A DNA stretch of 64,000 nucleotides from Paenibacillus chibensis (GTDB taxonomy: Bacteria > Bacillota > Bacilli > Paenibacillales > Paenibacillaceae), in NCBI RefSeq assembly GCF_004001045.1, contig NZ_BIMK01000017.1, forward strand, positions 62,001-126,000. Direction: 5' to 3'. Below are positions 35,892 to 45,241 of the stretch, piece after piece; position 1 is the stretch's first letter; every line of letters starts with the position of its first letter. Below the pieces are notes generated by a model. That model did not search any database. It was not told the DNA's origin and saw only the letters and a list, made by a program, of their open reading frames with translations. The translations under genes were made by a program, and so were the position numbers.

Positions 35892-36311
35892 TTACATAAA
35901 TTCCAAAAATTCATATTCCGCAAAGCTGAGCGGAAGTTCTTCCTCCAAAAGTCCCTTTGCTTCAGACTTCCCGCCGAATTCGCTAAAGGTAATTCCCGTG
36001 AATACTGCCCGCTCAGATTTACCAGTAGACTTGTTCGTCGTTTTGGTTACGATTTTCACATCCGGCATAATCCCCGTCTTGTAGGCTTCAGCCAGAAGCT
36101 GCGCGCCGCGGCTCTTCGTTTTGTTAAGCGTTATCGTCCCTTCCCCGTCATACCCCATATACTTCTTATAGGTTCGCGGGTCACCGAGAAAGTTCACTTC
36201 TTCAAAACTACCTGTGACTTTCCATTCGAAGGATTTAATTTCATCCCAAATTTCGTTGTTGATCCATACCATACAATCATTGCCGCTTACTACGCCATTT
36301 GCCTTATCCAA
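35892..36311 (-). CDS. Tail tube protein, XkdM-like
   Basis: A 139-residue protein: VSGNDCMVWINNEIWDEIKSFEWKV, then GSFEEVNFLGDPRTYKKYMGYDGEGTITL, and SEFGGKSEAKGLLEEELPLSFAEYEFLEFM, which are diagnostic of XkdM-type tail tube proteins. It stacks into the inner tube of the contractile tail. TTG 36311 is the likely start, after GAGGGGC. Confidence 0.9.
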   Translation of the reverse strand: MDKANGVVSGNDCMVWINNEIWDEIKSFEWKVTGSFEEVNFLGDPRTYKKYMGYDGEGTITLNKTKSRGAQLLAEAYKTGIMPDVKIVTKTTNKSTGKSERAVFTGITFSEFGGKSEAKGLLEEELPLSFAEYEFLEFM

Positions 36312-36329
36312 AGCCCCTCAACTCCTTTC

Positions 36330-37406
36330 TTATTGCAGATCAATTCCGAATTCAAAGTCTTCCATAGCGTCCGTAATCTTGATGTTTCCGCCAAGATACA
36401 CATTGCTGCGGAAGGTGTTATTTTTCACCGTCTGCTCGTCCCAGCCCTCGGCCTCGGCTTTCCCGGTGGCAATCCAGGCGGCGCGCTGCGCCTCGATGTC
36501 GATGTATGCCCGATTGGCAAACGTATTGTCCAAAATATCCTCGTTCGCCAGGGCATCGAAATAACTATTAATGGCCGTAATGAGCAATACCTGATAGTCG
36601 TATTTGTTTTTGAACTTGCCCAGGTAATCGTTTTTGAACGTCGCGGAAATATCCGCCCGGATCATATCCATCGTCTCAACGATGACGATCTTCTTAAACT
36701 CTTCCGACACGGTAGGCGAAAGTGTGGTCAAAGAGTTAACCCCGCGAGCCACCCGGACGAGGTCATCATCATTAAAAAGAACAAACTCGCCTGCGTTCAC
36801 CGCTGATTCTACGTCTGCCGGTTCTTCGACGCTAATCAGATCCGCAAGCCCATAATAGGTGCTGGAACGTGTGAGAGGCATGCCTGCAAGCAGACCGAGC
36901 AGCCGGGATACGTATTTTTCTCCCGTCAGCTTGCCGCTGGCCGTAGTGACGCTGGGATTCGTGAAGTTCACGATATGCTGGCAGTCCGGGGCTGTTGCGT
37001 CGAATACCACGGCTTTCACACTCTTTTTAGCCGTTTCCTGTTCTTTGATATATGCCACAAGATCCGTCTGCTCGTCGTCCTTTCCTTCAGCGAGTCCGAT
37101 CCAGTTATATTTGCGGCTTCCAATCGCCTTGATGGCGTCGCCAATGACTGCAATGCTATCGGTCGCGACCGGAGCCACAATCACTTTTGCAGCCCCTCCC
37201 AAAAATACATCCTTGATATACTGCACATTGCTCACCGTGAATTTTGTAGCATCAATTTGCAGAACCGATGTGTATTCCTTCACTGCGTGGGTGCTGTCCG
37301 TGTCATCCTTAACAATCAGGGCGACAATGCCGCTGGCCGAACGCGTTACAAGCGTCGCGGCCAGCTTTTTAAAGATAATGTCGATAGTAGGCAGGCCAAT
37401 CGCCAT
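36330..37406 (-). CDS. Tail sheath protein, XkdK-like
   Basis: A 358-residue contractile sheath subunit. GLPTIDIIFKKLAATLVTRSASGIVALIV at the start, VKAVVFDATAPDCQHIVNFTN near the centre and RGVNSLTTLS...FKKIVIVETMDMIRADI in the last third identify the short PBSX-type sheath. Its presence makes the phage a myovirus. Confidence 0.93.
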   Translation of the reverse strand: MAIGLPTIDIIFKKLAATLVTRSASGIVALIVKDDTDSTHAVKEYTSVLQIDATKFTVSNVQYIKDVFLGGAAKVIVAPVATDSIAVIGDAIKAIGSRKYNWIGLAEGKDDEQTDLVAYIKEQETAKKSVKAVVFDATAPDCQHIVNFTNPSVTTASGKLTGEKYVSRLLGLLAGMPLTRSSTYYGLADLISVEEPADVESAVNAGEFVLFNDDDLVRVARGVNSLTTLSPTVSEEFKKIVIVETMDMIRADISATFKNDYLGKFKNKYDYQVLLITAINSYFDALANEDILDNTFANRAYIDIEAQRAAWIATGKAEAEGWDEQTVKNNTFRSNVYLGGNIKITDAMEDFEFGIDLQ

Positions 37407-37409
37407 AGG

Positions 37410-37847
37410 TTAATCCCTCTTTTCTATGTTTAGGTAAAGCTCGCTGATTTCTTCGCCGGTTTCGGAGTTGTCCGTTTCGATATAGTAGACTTCGAAGCTC
37501 GTTTGCATTACGCCATCAACGATTGTGCTCGTCACTTCTACGGGGTAGACCACGAATCCAGTCTGAACAGCAAAAGCTTCCGAGAATGTTTGTTCGAGTC
37601 GTTCCTGTACCTCCAGCAGCTCAATCCGGTTCTTATATCGATCAGACGGGAAATAGTAGACCGTGACCGGAATATTCCGCTCCTTTCCACGCGGGCCATA
37701 TGCCGCTGTCCGAACGTCACCGAATTCAACAAAAAAAGAAGGGCGGCTAAACCCTTCTTCGATGTCTGAACTTTGGATTGGTATTTCCGGATATATTTCC
37801 TCAATCCGAGTATTCACGGCCAGGAGAACATGCTTCAAATCAATCAA
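37410..37847 (-). CDS. Tail completion protein (DUF6838-type)
   Basis: A 145-residue protein: LLAVNTRIEEIYPEIPIQSSDIEEGFSRPSFFVEF followed by VTVYYFPSDRYKNRIELLEVQE. This pattern is the tail terminator-position protein that always precedes PBSX-like sheath genes. It ends 3 bases before the sheath start. Confidence 0.75.
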   Translation of the reverse strand: MIDLKHVLLAVNTRIEEIYPEIPIQSSDIEEGFSRPSFFVEFGDVRTAAYGPRGKERNIPVTVYYFPSDRYKNRIELLEVQERLEQTFSEAFAVQTGFVVYPVEVTSTIVDGVMQTSFEVYYIETDNSETGEEISELYLNIEKRD

Positions 37848-38279
37848 TTACCTCAGCCCCCTCGCCAGCATTTCGTCCACAAAATCCTCGCAATCCTGAG
37901 CGAAGGTATCCGCGAACTCGGCCCGCGACTTTTCAAAAACCTTCTTACCCCGGACAAAACCAACTTCCTGGCCGTCTTTGGTCACATGACGGTGACCGTG
38001 CTCGATTAGATGAGCATGCGGCGACGAGTCATATACCCTCACAGCCAGCTCCTGACCTTTGTACCTGTATACTTTCCCGCGCTTGATGCCCTTCAGGTAC
38101 TTTCCACTTCTGCGCTTCACTAACCGCCTCGCCTTAGCGGCCGTGATTCGGCGCAGCTTATTCCCTTCTTGCTGCATAAACCGGCGCGACTCCTTTGGAA
38201 ATTGCACGTCGGCCAGATCCAGCAAGCGACCCGTGAAGTCGCTCAGACCCGACAAATCAAAATCATCTTGGCGCGTCAT
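37848..38279 (-). CDS. HK97 gp10-like neck protein
   Basis: A 143-residue basic protein: FPKESRRFMQQEGNKLRRITAAKARRLVKRRSGKYLKGIK and YDSSPHAHLIEHGHRHVTKDG, the typical HLIEHGH signature of HK97 gp10 family neck proteins that connect head and tail. Confidence 0.9.
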   Translation of the reverse strand: MTRQDDFDLSGLSDFTGRLLDLADVQFPKESRRFMQQEGNKLRRITAAKARRLVKRRSGKYLKGIKRGKVYRYKGQELAVRVYDSSPHAHLIEHGHRHVTKDGQEVGFVRGKKVFEKSRAEFADTFAQDCEDFVDEMLARGLR

Positions 38280-38605
38280 GTAATCACTTCTTCCACAAAA
38301 ATTTCAAGGGATTCCTTTCGGAAATATGGATTCAAAATGTACTTGATATCGAATCGGTGGCCCTTGAATGTGATCCACATATCCTGCTTGATCAGCTTCC
38401 CGCTTCCGTACCTCACCTTGATTTTATGGGTTGTACTGCTCAGCATGGTATCTGCCGCCGCCCGCTGCAATGTCGCCGTCTGCGGAATGATTTCAGCCCA
38501 CAATTGCATAAATTCCTTATCAACGAATGTGGTTTCCTTCATCTCGTTCTTATCAGGAACCTTCCTCCAGACGGTTATCTTTCCTTTGAGTTGTCCAGCG
38601 TTCAT
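38276..38605 (-). CDS. Head-tail adaptor (head closure protein)
   Basis: A 109-residue protein of the phage head-tail joining family (AGQLKGKITVWRKVPDKN; LWAEIIPQTATLQRAAADT; KVRYGSGKLIKQDMWITFKGHRFDI). Overlaps both neighbours by 4 bases. Confidence 0.87.
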   Translation of the reverse strand: MNAGQLKGKITVWRKVPDKNEMKETTFVDKEFMQLWAEIIPQTATLQRAAADTMLSSTTHKIKVRYGSGKLIKQDMWITFKGHRFDIKYILNPYFRKESLEIFVEEVIT

Positions 38606-38868
38606 GCACTTGTCCTCTTTACACTGAGCTGCACAATAAGCGTATTAATGACGGTTGGGATCTTGATATCATTGTCTGTTACCTCGCGATTCTCATAGAA
38701 CAAGGATACCAGCATCAGAATCACGGTATTGTACAGGTCGCTTTCTTCTTGATCGGCGACGCCAGCATTTCGCAGATATTGCTTAGCGGCGGAAATAAAG
38801 CCATTAATCAGCAGATCATCGTCCTCATAATCCACCCGGAGATAATCCTTCACATATTGAAGGTCCAT
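38602..38868 (-). CDS. Head-tail connector protein (gp6-like)
   Basis: An 88-residue helical protein (QYVKDYLRVDYEDDDLLING, AAKQYLRNAG, LYNTVILMLVSLFYENRE), the standard gp6-like connector that binds the portal. Good ribosome site GAAGGAGG. Confidence 0.88.
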   Translation of the reverse strand: MDLQYVKDYLRVDYEDDDLLINGFISAAKQYLRNAGVADQEESDLYNTVILMLVSLFYENREVTDNDIKIPTVINTLIVQLSVKRTSA

Positions 38869-38904
38869 AGGCGCCCTCCTTCATTTTCCCAAGCGCTTGG
38901 GAGT

Positions 38905-39201
38905 TTATTGGTCACCTTGAACCGTCTGAGTATCCGGTTCAGGATCGGACGGCTCAACGACCTTCTCTGAGGCTGTAGGATCGGTTTGCTGGTCTTCCGG
39001 CCCTGTTATGCTGGCATCCACTGAAAAAGGCGCCAGAACGATTCTCAAGCCGCTCAGCGAGGACTCTGCACGAAGCTTTTCGGATAGTTGTTCATGTTCG
39101 GTTGAGCTCAATGGGCGATTAGCTTTCCAGAGGACTACAATTCCGTCGCCTGTCTTCACCTCGTCCACCTTTTCAACTGCGTCTTTCTTGGTTCTTCCCA
39201 T
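38905..39201 (-). CDS. Small acidic protein after capsid gene
   Basis: A 98-residue protein from ATG 39201 (GGAGGAGATCCC). The first half (VDEVKTGDGIVVLWKANRPLS) could fold as a small beta domain, and the C-terminal third is disordered and acidic (EDQQTDPTASEKVVEPSDPEPD). Position between capsid and connector is typical of head decoration or fibre-attachment proteins; not identified. Confidence 0.65.
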   Translation of the reverse strand: MGRTKKDAVEKVDEVKTGDGIVVLWKANRPLSSTEHEQLSEKLRAESSLSGLRIVLAPFSVDASITGPEDQQTDPTASEKVVEPSDPEPDTQTVQGDQ

Positions 39202-39248
39202 GGGATCTCCTCCATTCAAAATAATAAAGAGGGCTGTTCGCCCTCAGA

Positions 39249-40523
39249 TTAGGTGGTTGCTGCTTTCTTGACGATTACGACGCCGTTCGGATCGATGAGC
39301 TTGCCGTCGGCAATCAAGACCGCTTTATCGACCCACTCGTTCGCGTCATGATCAAAATAGCGGAACATGGTCATTTCAAGATTTGAGTTGAAGCCGTAGT
39401 TTTTCAGGTTACACAGAATCGCGACAACATCCCCCGCCTGTGCGTCGTCGTAAAAAGGAAGTACATCATCCTCCACCTCGATGACCTCTTTGCCGCTGAA
39501 CCGACCCTGCGGGCCGTCTGTAATCCCGTAATTTGTTCGGCCAATCGGCTGCCCATTATCATCTGTCATGCCGTCAATGTAGCCTTCAAACGTACCTGAA
39601 GACATCAAGAACGTTGCGCCAGCTTTATATGCAAGCGGCAATCTGGCCAACACTTTCTTCTTCCAAGCGACCCAGGACGTAAATTCGACGTCGGTCAAGG
39701 TAACGATCTGGTTTTCCGGAACACGGGTATCTTTGATAATTCCCTTCGGTTTGCCTGCGCCGTCTCCACGCACGACTGCAAGATCGATAGCCTGGATCAT
39801 TGCTTCGACGATCAAATCCGTAATTGTCGTTTCGAATCCGTCCAGCGTGGTTGTATCCGCCAGCAAGGAGATAGCCACTTTGCATTCAAGACCGTAATAG
39901 CTGAAAGATACTTTTTCTTTCGCTTGAACTTTCTGCCTGTCGGAAGATTTATCTTCCCCGATCCATGTAGCCGTAGGTTTGAGGGTGAGAATGGGCACTT
40001 CCACGCCACCTTTAATATTCAATTGGCGGACACCCTTAAATATTTGGCCGTATACTTTCAGCTTCTTTACAACTTCAGCCAGGATCGTTGTCGGAATAAC
40101 CGCTGATACGTCTGCGGTGGTTGTCGTAGCGTTAGCCCGCAGCTCCGGCCGGATTTCGCCGGTCTTGGCGAATGCCATAAATGCGTTTCGGTATTCCATG
40201 GTGCTGAATGGATCGGTTTGTTCCCCGCTGCGCTGCTGCGGCTGCTGCATTCCATACGAACTCATAACCTGACCTTGTGCGAAATTCCCAGTTGTCAGTG
40301 GAGTTTGGCTTCTGCCTTCAGTTGGCGGTGTGTTCCCACCTGCAGGAACTTCCGGCGTCTTCGCAAGCTCGCTCCGGAGCTCAGTAATTTCTGCATTGAT
40401 GCCTTCCAGTTCACTATTGATGCTTCGCAACTCTTCGAGCGTCGTAGCTTTGTCGGCCAGACCACCCAATTCAGCCTTGCGTGCTTCTTTCTGTCCAAGC
40501 AGTTTCTCCAGAAATTTTCTCAT
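39249..40523 (-). CDS. Major capsid protein, HK97 family
   Basis: A 424-residue precursor. Residues 1-55 form a coiled-coil delta/scaffold domain (EARKAELGGLADKATTLEELRSINSELEGI), removed by the protease; a Gly/Gln/Pro-rich linker follows. The HK97 fold starts near residue 120 (RANATTTTADVSAVIPTTI) with VPILTLKPTATWIGED and IQAIDLAVVRGDGAGKPKGI. Forms the icosahedral shell. Confidence 0.94.
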   Translation of the reverse strand: MRKFLEKLLGQKEARKAELGGLADKATTLEELRSINSELEGINAEITELRSELAKTPEVPAGGNTPPTEGRSQTPLTTGNFAQGQVMSSYGMQQPQQRSGEQTDPFSTMEYRNAFMAFAKTGEIRPELRANATTTTADVSAVIPTTILAEVVKKLKVYGQIFKGVRQLNIKGGVEVPILTLKPTATWIGEDKSSDRQKVQAKEKVSFSYYGLECKVAISLLADTTTLDGFETTITDLIVEAMIQAIDLAVVRGDGAGKPKGIIKDTRVPENQIVTLTDVEFTSWVAWKKKVLARLPLAYKAGATFLMSSGTFEGYIDGMTDDNGQPIGRTNYGITDGPQGRFSGKEVIEVEDDVLPFYDDAQAGDVVAILCNLKNYGFNSNLEMTMFRYFDHDANEWVDKAVLIADGKLIDPNGVVIVKKAATT

Positions 40524-40532
40524 GTTTCATCA

Positions 40533-41180
40533 TCAACCTTTCAAGAGTATTTGACTTCTCAGGCGTAACATTTCAAGCTCGTTTCTCGAACTCACCAGTT
40601 CGGACCGCGCACTCTCCAGTGCGGTGCGGGCACTCTCCAGTGCCTGCTCGTCGCGAGCATTTATATCAGTCCCGGCATAAGCCGGAAAGGATACTGCGGA
40701 TACTTCAATGACTCGGGCTATGTCTAAGATCCGACGGACAGGCATATCCGTGTCTAAACCCTCCCACTTGTGGTCACGGATAATAAAAATAAAGGACATT
40801 CCATTCAGGTCGCCTCTAGCCACCGACGAATGCAATGCCCTTGCCTCGGAATTATTTTCGATGTCCACGTTTCCTCGGACAAATAAACCTTTATCATCCA
40901 CATTCAGCTGCAAAGTCGAATTAGCGTTGTTGTTTCGACTCCTGGCCAGAGGGATGCTCTGTAAATTATGATTTATGGTAAGCACGACATCCCGAAAATC
41001 CGTGCGGTCGAAGGCGCTGCGTTCAATGATTTCTTCGAACATCCCGCCAATCAGGGTTTTTTGATCAAATACTGCGGCATGCCCACTAATAATCCCACTT
41101 TCCCCCTCGGCCCTGATGTCGGGTAAAGTAAACGATCGTTTTTCCCTTAGCATGAGGCCCGGAAGCTTAATTTGGCTCAT
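40533..41180 (-). CDS. Prohead protease, HK97 family
   Basis: A 215-residue peptidase of family U35/S78. SGHAAVFDQKTLIGGMFEEIIERSAF, the active-site His in LTINHNLQSIPLAR and the Ser in GDLNGMSFIF, followed by EVSAVSFPAYAGTDI, are all present. The C-terminus is an unusual repeated helix (ALESARTALESARSELVSS) encoded by near-identical DNA repeats around 40600-40650. Overlaps the portal gene by 14 bases. Cleaves the capsid delta domain. Confidence 0.92.
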   Translation of the reverse strand: MSQIKLPGLMLREKRSFTLPDIRAEGESGIISGHAAVFDQKTLIGGMFEEIIERSAFDRTDFRDVVLTINHNLQSIPLARSRNNNANSTLQLNVDDKGLFVRGNVDIENNSEARALHSSVARGDLNGMSFIFIIRDHKWEGLDTDMPVRRILDIARVIEVSAVSFPAYAGTDINARDEQALESARTALESARSELVSSRNELEMLRLRSQILLKG

Positions 41181-42414
41181 GTTCTTCCACCGCCTTTCCC
41201 TTGTTTAAGCTCGTCATTTGATATTGGTTGATCAAGGACACGTCAATATAGTTCAGAGACTGCGTCCGGCGCTCGCCGCCTTTGACTGGCGGATACCCCA
41301 GCAGCTTCAGCTTCTGGTTATCGCTTAACAGCCCTTGCTCCCCTGTTGTCTTGATCAGGTTAAGCTTGGCTGCTGTACTGAGATAATTCATATCACGATG
41401 ATAGAAAATGATCTCATTTCCTACGTCCAGCTCCCGCTCCGTAAACATGTTTTTGGAGAACTTTTGCCCAAAATAAATGACCAGTGGCTCAAGCGCTTTT
41501 TCGTAAAAGGCTTGGTACTGGTCATCATTAAATTCTCCGGTGAGGATCGGCAAGGATACTCCAAACCAATTCAGTACGTTTTGCTGTAGGAATGCCAGGG
41601 TATCTTTGTCAATAAATTTGACGTCGCCTTTAACCGGAATATATTCACCCTTCAAATCAATCGGTAAAATACCGCTTTCGCCTGAAGCTATTAAGCGCTC
41701 GAACCTCGCCCGTTCAGCGCGGCTGGCGTCATCATCCATCATTGTAGCTATCTTCAGAATTGCCTGAATGGATGCATTAATCTTGGCTGCCCGAGCAAGC
41801 CCTTGAGATAACGTGCTATTTACTTCAAGAACCTTTAGAAGAGCCGCATTATCCGGCTGCCCGTTCAGCCCCCCTCCCATCATCTCGTTCACAGAGAATT
41901 TTTTTCGCAGGTGGATCACGTCGTCATATGGGAAAGTGAAGTCTGTTCCATTCGGAAAATAGAATCGGATCAACATCATCCCTTCCGGGTCCTGAAGAAA
42001 ATCAACGCGACTTGGATTAATCGGATACATAGCACGGTATGTTCGCCGTTCGATCCCGCTGCTGTAATCTGAATCGAATATTGGAATGATAAATGCATTG
42101 TAGTTCATGAAAAGTAACCAGATCGTCTTTTCAATAAACTCGCTCGTTGTCATTAACGGATTCGGACCGAACTTCAGCAGCCGGTTAATGTTTCCCTTTG
42201 GTATATTTTGCTCTTCCTCCGTGTTGCGGATATGCCGCGGTTGAAGCTTGCTCATTTCCGTCGCAATAACATTGATGCAGTTCTGAACGATATCGGAAGC
42301 ATAGATATCTGTCCCAAATTGACTGAATACCGGTAGCCCACCGCTTAGCATTCGCATGATTTTAGCGTCTTTACGCTGACCAGACCAACCACGGAGCACG
42401 TCCAACAATGACAT
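41167..42414 (-). CDS. Phage portal protein, HK97 family
   Basis: A 415-residue portal. SDIVQNCINVIATEMSKLQPRHIR, LKFGPNPLMTTSEFIEKTIWLLFMNYNAFI and VIHLRKKFSVNEMMGGG...GQPDNAALLKVLEVN are standard portal motifs; the tail LLGYPPVKGGERRTQSLNYID is typical. Sits at the DNA-entry vertex. Confidence 0.93.
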   Translation of the reverse strand: MSLLDVLRGWSGQRKDAKIMRMLSGGLPVFSQFGTDIYASDIVQNCINVIATEMSKLQPRHIRNTEEEQNIPKGNINRLLKFGPNPLMTTSEFIEKTIWLLFMNYNAFIIPIFDSDYSSGIERRTYRAMYPINPSRVDFLQDPEGMMLIRFYFPNGTDFTFPYDDVIHLRKKFSVNEMMGGGLNGQPDNAALLKVLEVNSTLSQGLARAAKINASIQAILKIATMMDDDASRAERARFERLIASGESGILPIDLKGEYIPVKGDVKFIDKDTLAFLQQNVLNWFGVSLPILTGEFNDDQYQAFYEKALEPLVIYFGQKFSKNMFTERELDVGNEIIFYHRDMNYLSTAAKLNLIKTTGEQGLLSDNQKLKLLGYPPVKGGERRTQSLNYIDVSLINQYQMTSLNKGKAVEEHEPN

Positions 42415-42442
42415 GGGTTTACCTCCCTTCTCTAGAATGTAC

Positions 42443-44164
42443 TTAGGCTGACAACCTCAGGAAATCGCTCCGATTATCAAGGTACACCCGATAGCAAATG
42501 ATCAGCGTTACCGCACCGTCGATCTTCTTGTCCTCTTTACCTTGGATTTTGATTGGCATTTGCTCCATCTTCGAATTTACCGTAATGGCTGTGTTCTCCA
42601 AGCACCATCGATCCAGGCTGTCATCGTTGTAATAGATCAGATCACTTCGAAGGTCCGCCTCAACCAGACGCATCGGTTCGGACAGCGGTCCCCAATCTTG
42701 CACCACGCGCACCATATCAAAGCCCATTTCCTCCATTTCCTTCACCCAATAGATAGCGGACCATTTATCATAACCGATCTTCAGGAAGCGAATACCGTAT
42801 TCCTTCACCAGCTTAGCGAACCAAGCTGTCACATGACGGAAATCATTTTCGTTGCCGTCGCTGATCGTAATGCGGCCTTGGCGAACCCATTCCTTGTATT
42901 TGTCCTCATCTTCTTTGGGTAGGTTAAGGAGCTTCGTTTCCGGAATGAAGTATTGAGAAACCGTGTACTTCCTTCCACCCTTTATGAACATTGCTCTTGC
43001 GCATGCCAAGTCACCGGACTTAGATAAGTCTACGCCACCGATTGCGACACGACCTCGCATCTCTTCCAGCTCAAAGGGAATGTCGTTGCTATTCCGAATT
43101 TCTTCCGCGAGCAGCCATGCCGCCGCATTGTTTGATTTGATATTGAAATCTTTAGACAACATAAAAACCCGCTCAGCTTTGTCCTTCTGCGCCTTGCGGA
43201 TTTGATCCTTGATATATTTAACCTTCTTAATGGTCCCTAGGCTTGGATTGGACTTCTGCCAGGACTTCGGGTTCTGCCATACCTCTTGCTCACTATCCTG
43301 CGTGTAAAGCCAGGGTAAAAGCGTGGCGTCCTCCATTTCGCCCTCCAGGACCTCTCGGGCATACTTTAATTCTTGATCGAGATACCCGTCATTTACGAAT
43401 CCTTCGGTCGTGATGTTGATGAACCACGGCTCGTCTTTGGTGGACTGCGATTGGTCAATGGATTTGGCAATGACATTGGTCTTCATCTCATGGGATTCGT
43501 CCAGGATTGCCCCGTCGATATTCCGGCCTTCCTTGTTTCGGGTCTTGTCCGAAATCTTAAAAATGCGGCTGCGATTCTTCTGGTTATAGATCCCCTTCAG
43601 GTTCTTGTGGGTTCGCTTGCCTTTCGGATCGAATTGCTCCCGCATATTGTTGATCTCACCGAAAATGAGGTCCGCCTGACTGTCATCATTGGAGGAACAC
43701 ACGATATCATTACCGCCCGTGCCAACCATCATCTCTGTCAAACAGAGCGCCGCGCAGAGCGTGGACTTACCATTTTTCCGAGCGATCAGGAGAATGGCCT
43801 TTTTGAATCGGCGAAGCTTGGGTTTTGGCGAGTATTCTTCGTAATATCGGTAATATCCCTCGTCGGACCATTTGAAGGAGTAAAAGACTTCAATAAAAGC
43901 TTTCTCCCATAGCTCCAACAAAAACGGTTTACCATAGAACGGGCTTTTCGTATGTCGGCAGAACGTCTCTATGAACTCGATCCGGAAGTGCGCATCCGAC
44001 GTATCGTAGATATAATCCGGGTTTTCCAGATCAGCGACCAGATTATTCAGCAGCTGCTGCAATTCCTGGCCCGCGATAATCTCGCCACGATCAATGGCGC
44101 TTTTGTATTGCAGAAGGTAATTAGTCGCCCTGACGTTCACGCAGGAACTTATCGAATTCGTCAT
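42443..44164 (-). CDS. terL: Terminase large subunit
   Basis: A 573-residue TerL of the HK97 type. The ATPase has Walker A ARKNGKST near residue 128 and Walker B IDGAILDESHE near residue 217, followed by the coupling region WFINITTEGF. The nuclease domain includes VAIGGVDLSKSGDLACARAMF (metal Asp) and VKEMEEMGFDMVRVVQDWGPLSEPM. ATG 44164 lies within the preceding gene; GTG 44140 is a possible later start. Packages DNA into the prohead with the small subunit and HNH protein. Confidence 0.94.
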   Translation of the reverse strand: MTNSISSCVNVRATNYLLQYKSAIDRGEIIAGQELQQLLNNLVADLENPDYIYDTSDAHFRIEFIETFCRHTKSPFYGKPFLLELWEKAFIEVFYSFKWSDEGYYRYYEEYSPKPKLRRFKKAILLIARKNGKSTLCAALCLTEMMVGTGGNDIVCSSNDDSQADLIFGEINNMREQFDPKGKRTHKNLKGIYNQKNRSRIFKISDKTRNKEGRNIDGAILDESHEMKTNVIAKSIDQSQSTKDEPWFINITTEGFVNDGYLDQELKYAREVLEGEMEDATLLPWLYTQDSEQEVWQNPKSWQKSNPSLGTIKKVKYIKDQIRKAQKDKAERVFMLSKDFNIKSNNAAAWLLAEEIRNSNDIPFELEEMRGRVAIGGVDLSKSGDLACARAMFIKGGRKYTVSQYFIPETKLLNLPKEDEDKYKEWVRQGRITISDGNENDFRHVTAWFAKLVKEYGIRFLKIGYDKWSAIYWVKEMEEMGFDMVRVVQDWGPLSEPMRLVEADLRSDLIYYNDDSLDRWCLENTAITVNSKMEQMPIKIQGKEDKKIDGAVTLIICYRVYLDNRSDFLRLSA

Positions 44165-44456
44165 CGTCTTCGATCACGTCCTTCATTAGTACCCCATTCA
44201 GCGTTTTTACAATGACAGAATATGAATTCACGTTCTTTAGGTACTGCTTGGCCGCCTCCACGGTCCGCTGAAGCCTCGGATTCGTCGGATGAAATTCCAC
44301 CATCCCGGTTTCTGCCATCCGGCGACGCAGCTCGCAGTTTTCAGCTTTCAAGAAAGCCGCATCTTGAATAAGTCCGTCAACCAGTTCAGCCTTTTCAGGA
44401 TCCACTTTTTTGAAAATTTCTCGAAGTTTCGCTTCCTCTCGGTTGAAAATTTCCAT
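44121..44456 (-). CDS. Terminase small subunit, P27-like
   Basis: About 111 residues from ATG 44456. A helical N-terminal part (FNREEAKLREIFKKVDPEKAELVDGLIQDAAFLKAENCELRRRM) and the stretch EFHPTNPRLQRTVEAAKQYLKNVNSYSVIVKTLNGVL resemble P27-type small subunits that precede HK97-type TerL. A strong ribosome-site-like GGGAGGTGG lies 20 bases upstream, so a non-standard or earlier start is possible. Confidence 0.68.
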   Translation of the reverse strand: MEIFNREEAKLREIFKKVDPEKAELVDGLIQDAAFLKAENCELRRRMAETGMVEFHPTNPRLQRTVEAAKQYLKNVNSYSVIVKTLNGVLMKDVIEDDDEFDKFLRERQGD

Positions 44457-44522
44457 CTTGGCAGAAATTCGAACCACCTCCCTGATTTTCAAATTTTTGA
44501 CCTTGTGCAAAAAAAGGGTCCC

Positions 44523-44948
44523 CTATACGGTCCGGGGCGATTTCGTAAAATCTACTGACCGGGGGGGATACCGACTGCTTTTTTTAATTCGATCAGTTAT
44601 ATTCTGAATCGCTTCATTGCTGACTCCGGGTTGTACTTCCACTCTTGTATTGATGGTGAACTTTCCCATGTCAGGTTTATCAGCAAGATAATCCTCGATA
44701 ATACCTAGATCCGTTTCAATGCTGTTACATACACAATCTAATCGTTCATTGATGTCCAAAGTAAATGGCTTGGATTCTTTCAGACGGATCAGCCGGTCAA
44801 GGTATTCCATTTTTTCACGGATGTTCGCACTCGGTTTATAGAAAGCTGAAGATATCGGCACAACGGCCTCTCGCTTATCCTTGTGCTTCTCATCGAATAA
44901 TGCTGGGTTGGCCAACTTCCATTTCCATCTCCATTTAAACACGTTCAA
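44523..44948 (-). CDS. Hypothetical phage protein
   Basis: A 141-residue protein with a Trp/Lys-rich N-terminus (VFKWRWKWKLANPALFDEKHKDKRE) and a helical middle (NIREKMEYLDRLIRLKE). Not recognised. It overlaps the preceding gene start and lies between HNH and terminase genes, so a packaging accessory role is possible. Confidence 0.6.
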   Translation of the reverse strand: MNVFKWRWKWKLANPALFDEKHKDKREAVVPISSAFYKPSANIREKMEYLDRLIRLKESKPFTLDINERLDCVCNSIETDLGIIEDYLADKPDMGKFTINTRVEVQPGVSNEAIQNITDRIKKSSRYPPRSVDFTKSPRTV

Positions 44949-45241
44949 TCCCTCCCTTTATCCAAGTGTGCAGTAAGAAGCCACCTTTCTTCTGGCTTGA
45001 AATTGCCAAGCAATCTGTCCTCGCTTTCAGCCAGCAGGCCGTCTTTTAAATGTTTTGTTGGGTATCCGCAATAGGCATAGGTCCACTCTTTTCTGAGCAA
45101 ACCGTTATCTTTAGCAATCTGTTCCGCCGCAGCGATATTGCCAGCTGCAATGATATATTTCTGATAGCCATTATTATTCAAAGATAGTTCACCCCAAGGC
45201 GTATCATTTATCGAAACCCATAATTTGTTTTTGATATTCAA
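44945..45241 (-). CDS. Hypothetical phage protein
   Basis: A 98-residue protein (NIKNKLWVSINDTPWGELSL, then GNIAAAEQIAKDNGLLRKEW, ending LLTAHLDKGRD). No known family recognised. Overlaps its downstream neighbour by 4 bases, consistent with translational coupling. Confidence 0.6.
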   Translation of the reverse strand: MNIKNKLWVSINDTPWGELSLNNNGYQKYIIAAGNIAAAEQIAKDNGLLRKEWTYAYCGYPTKHLKDGLLAESEDRLLGNFKPEERWLLTAHLDKGRD

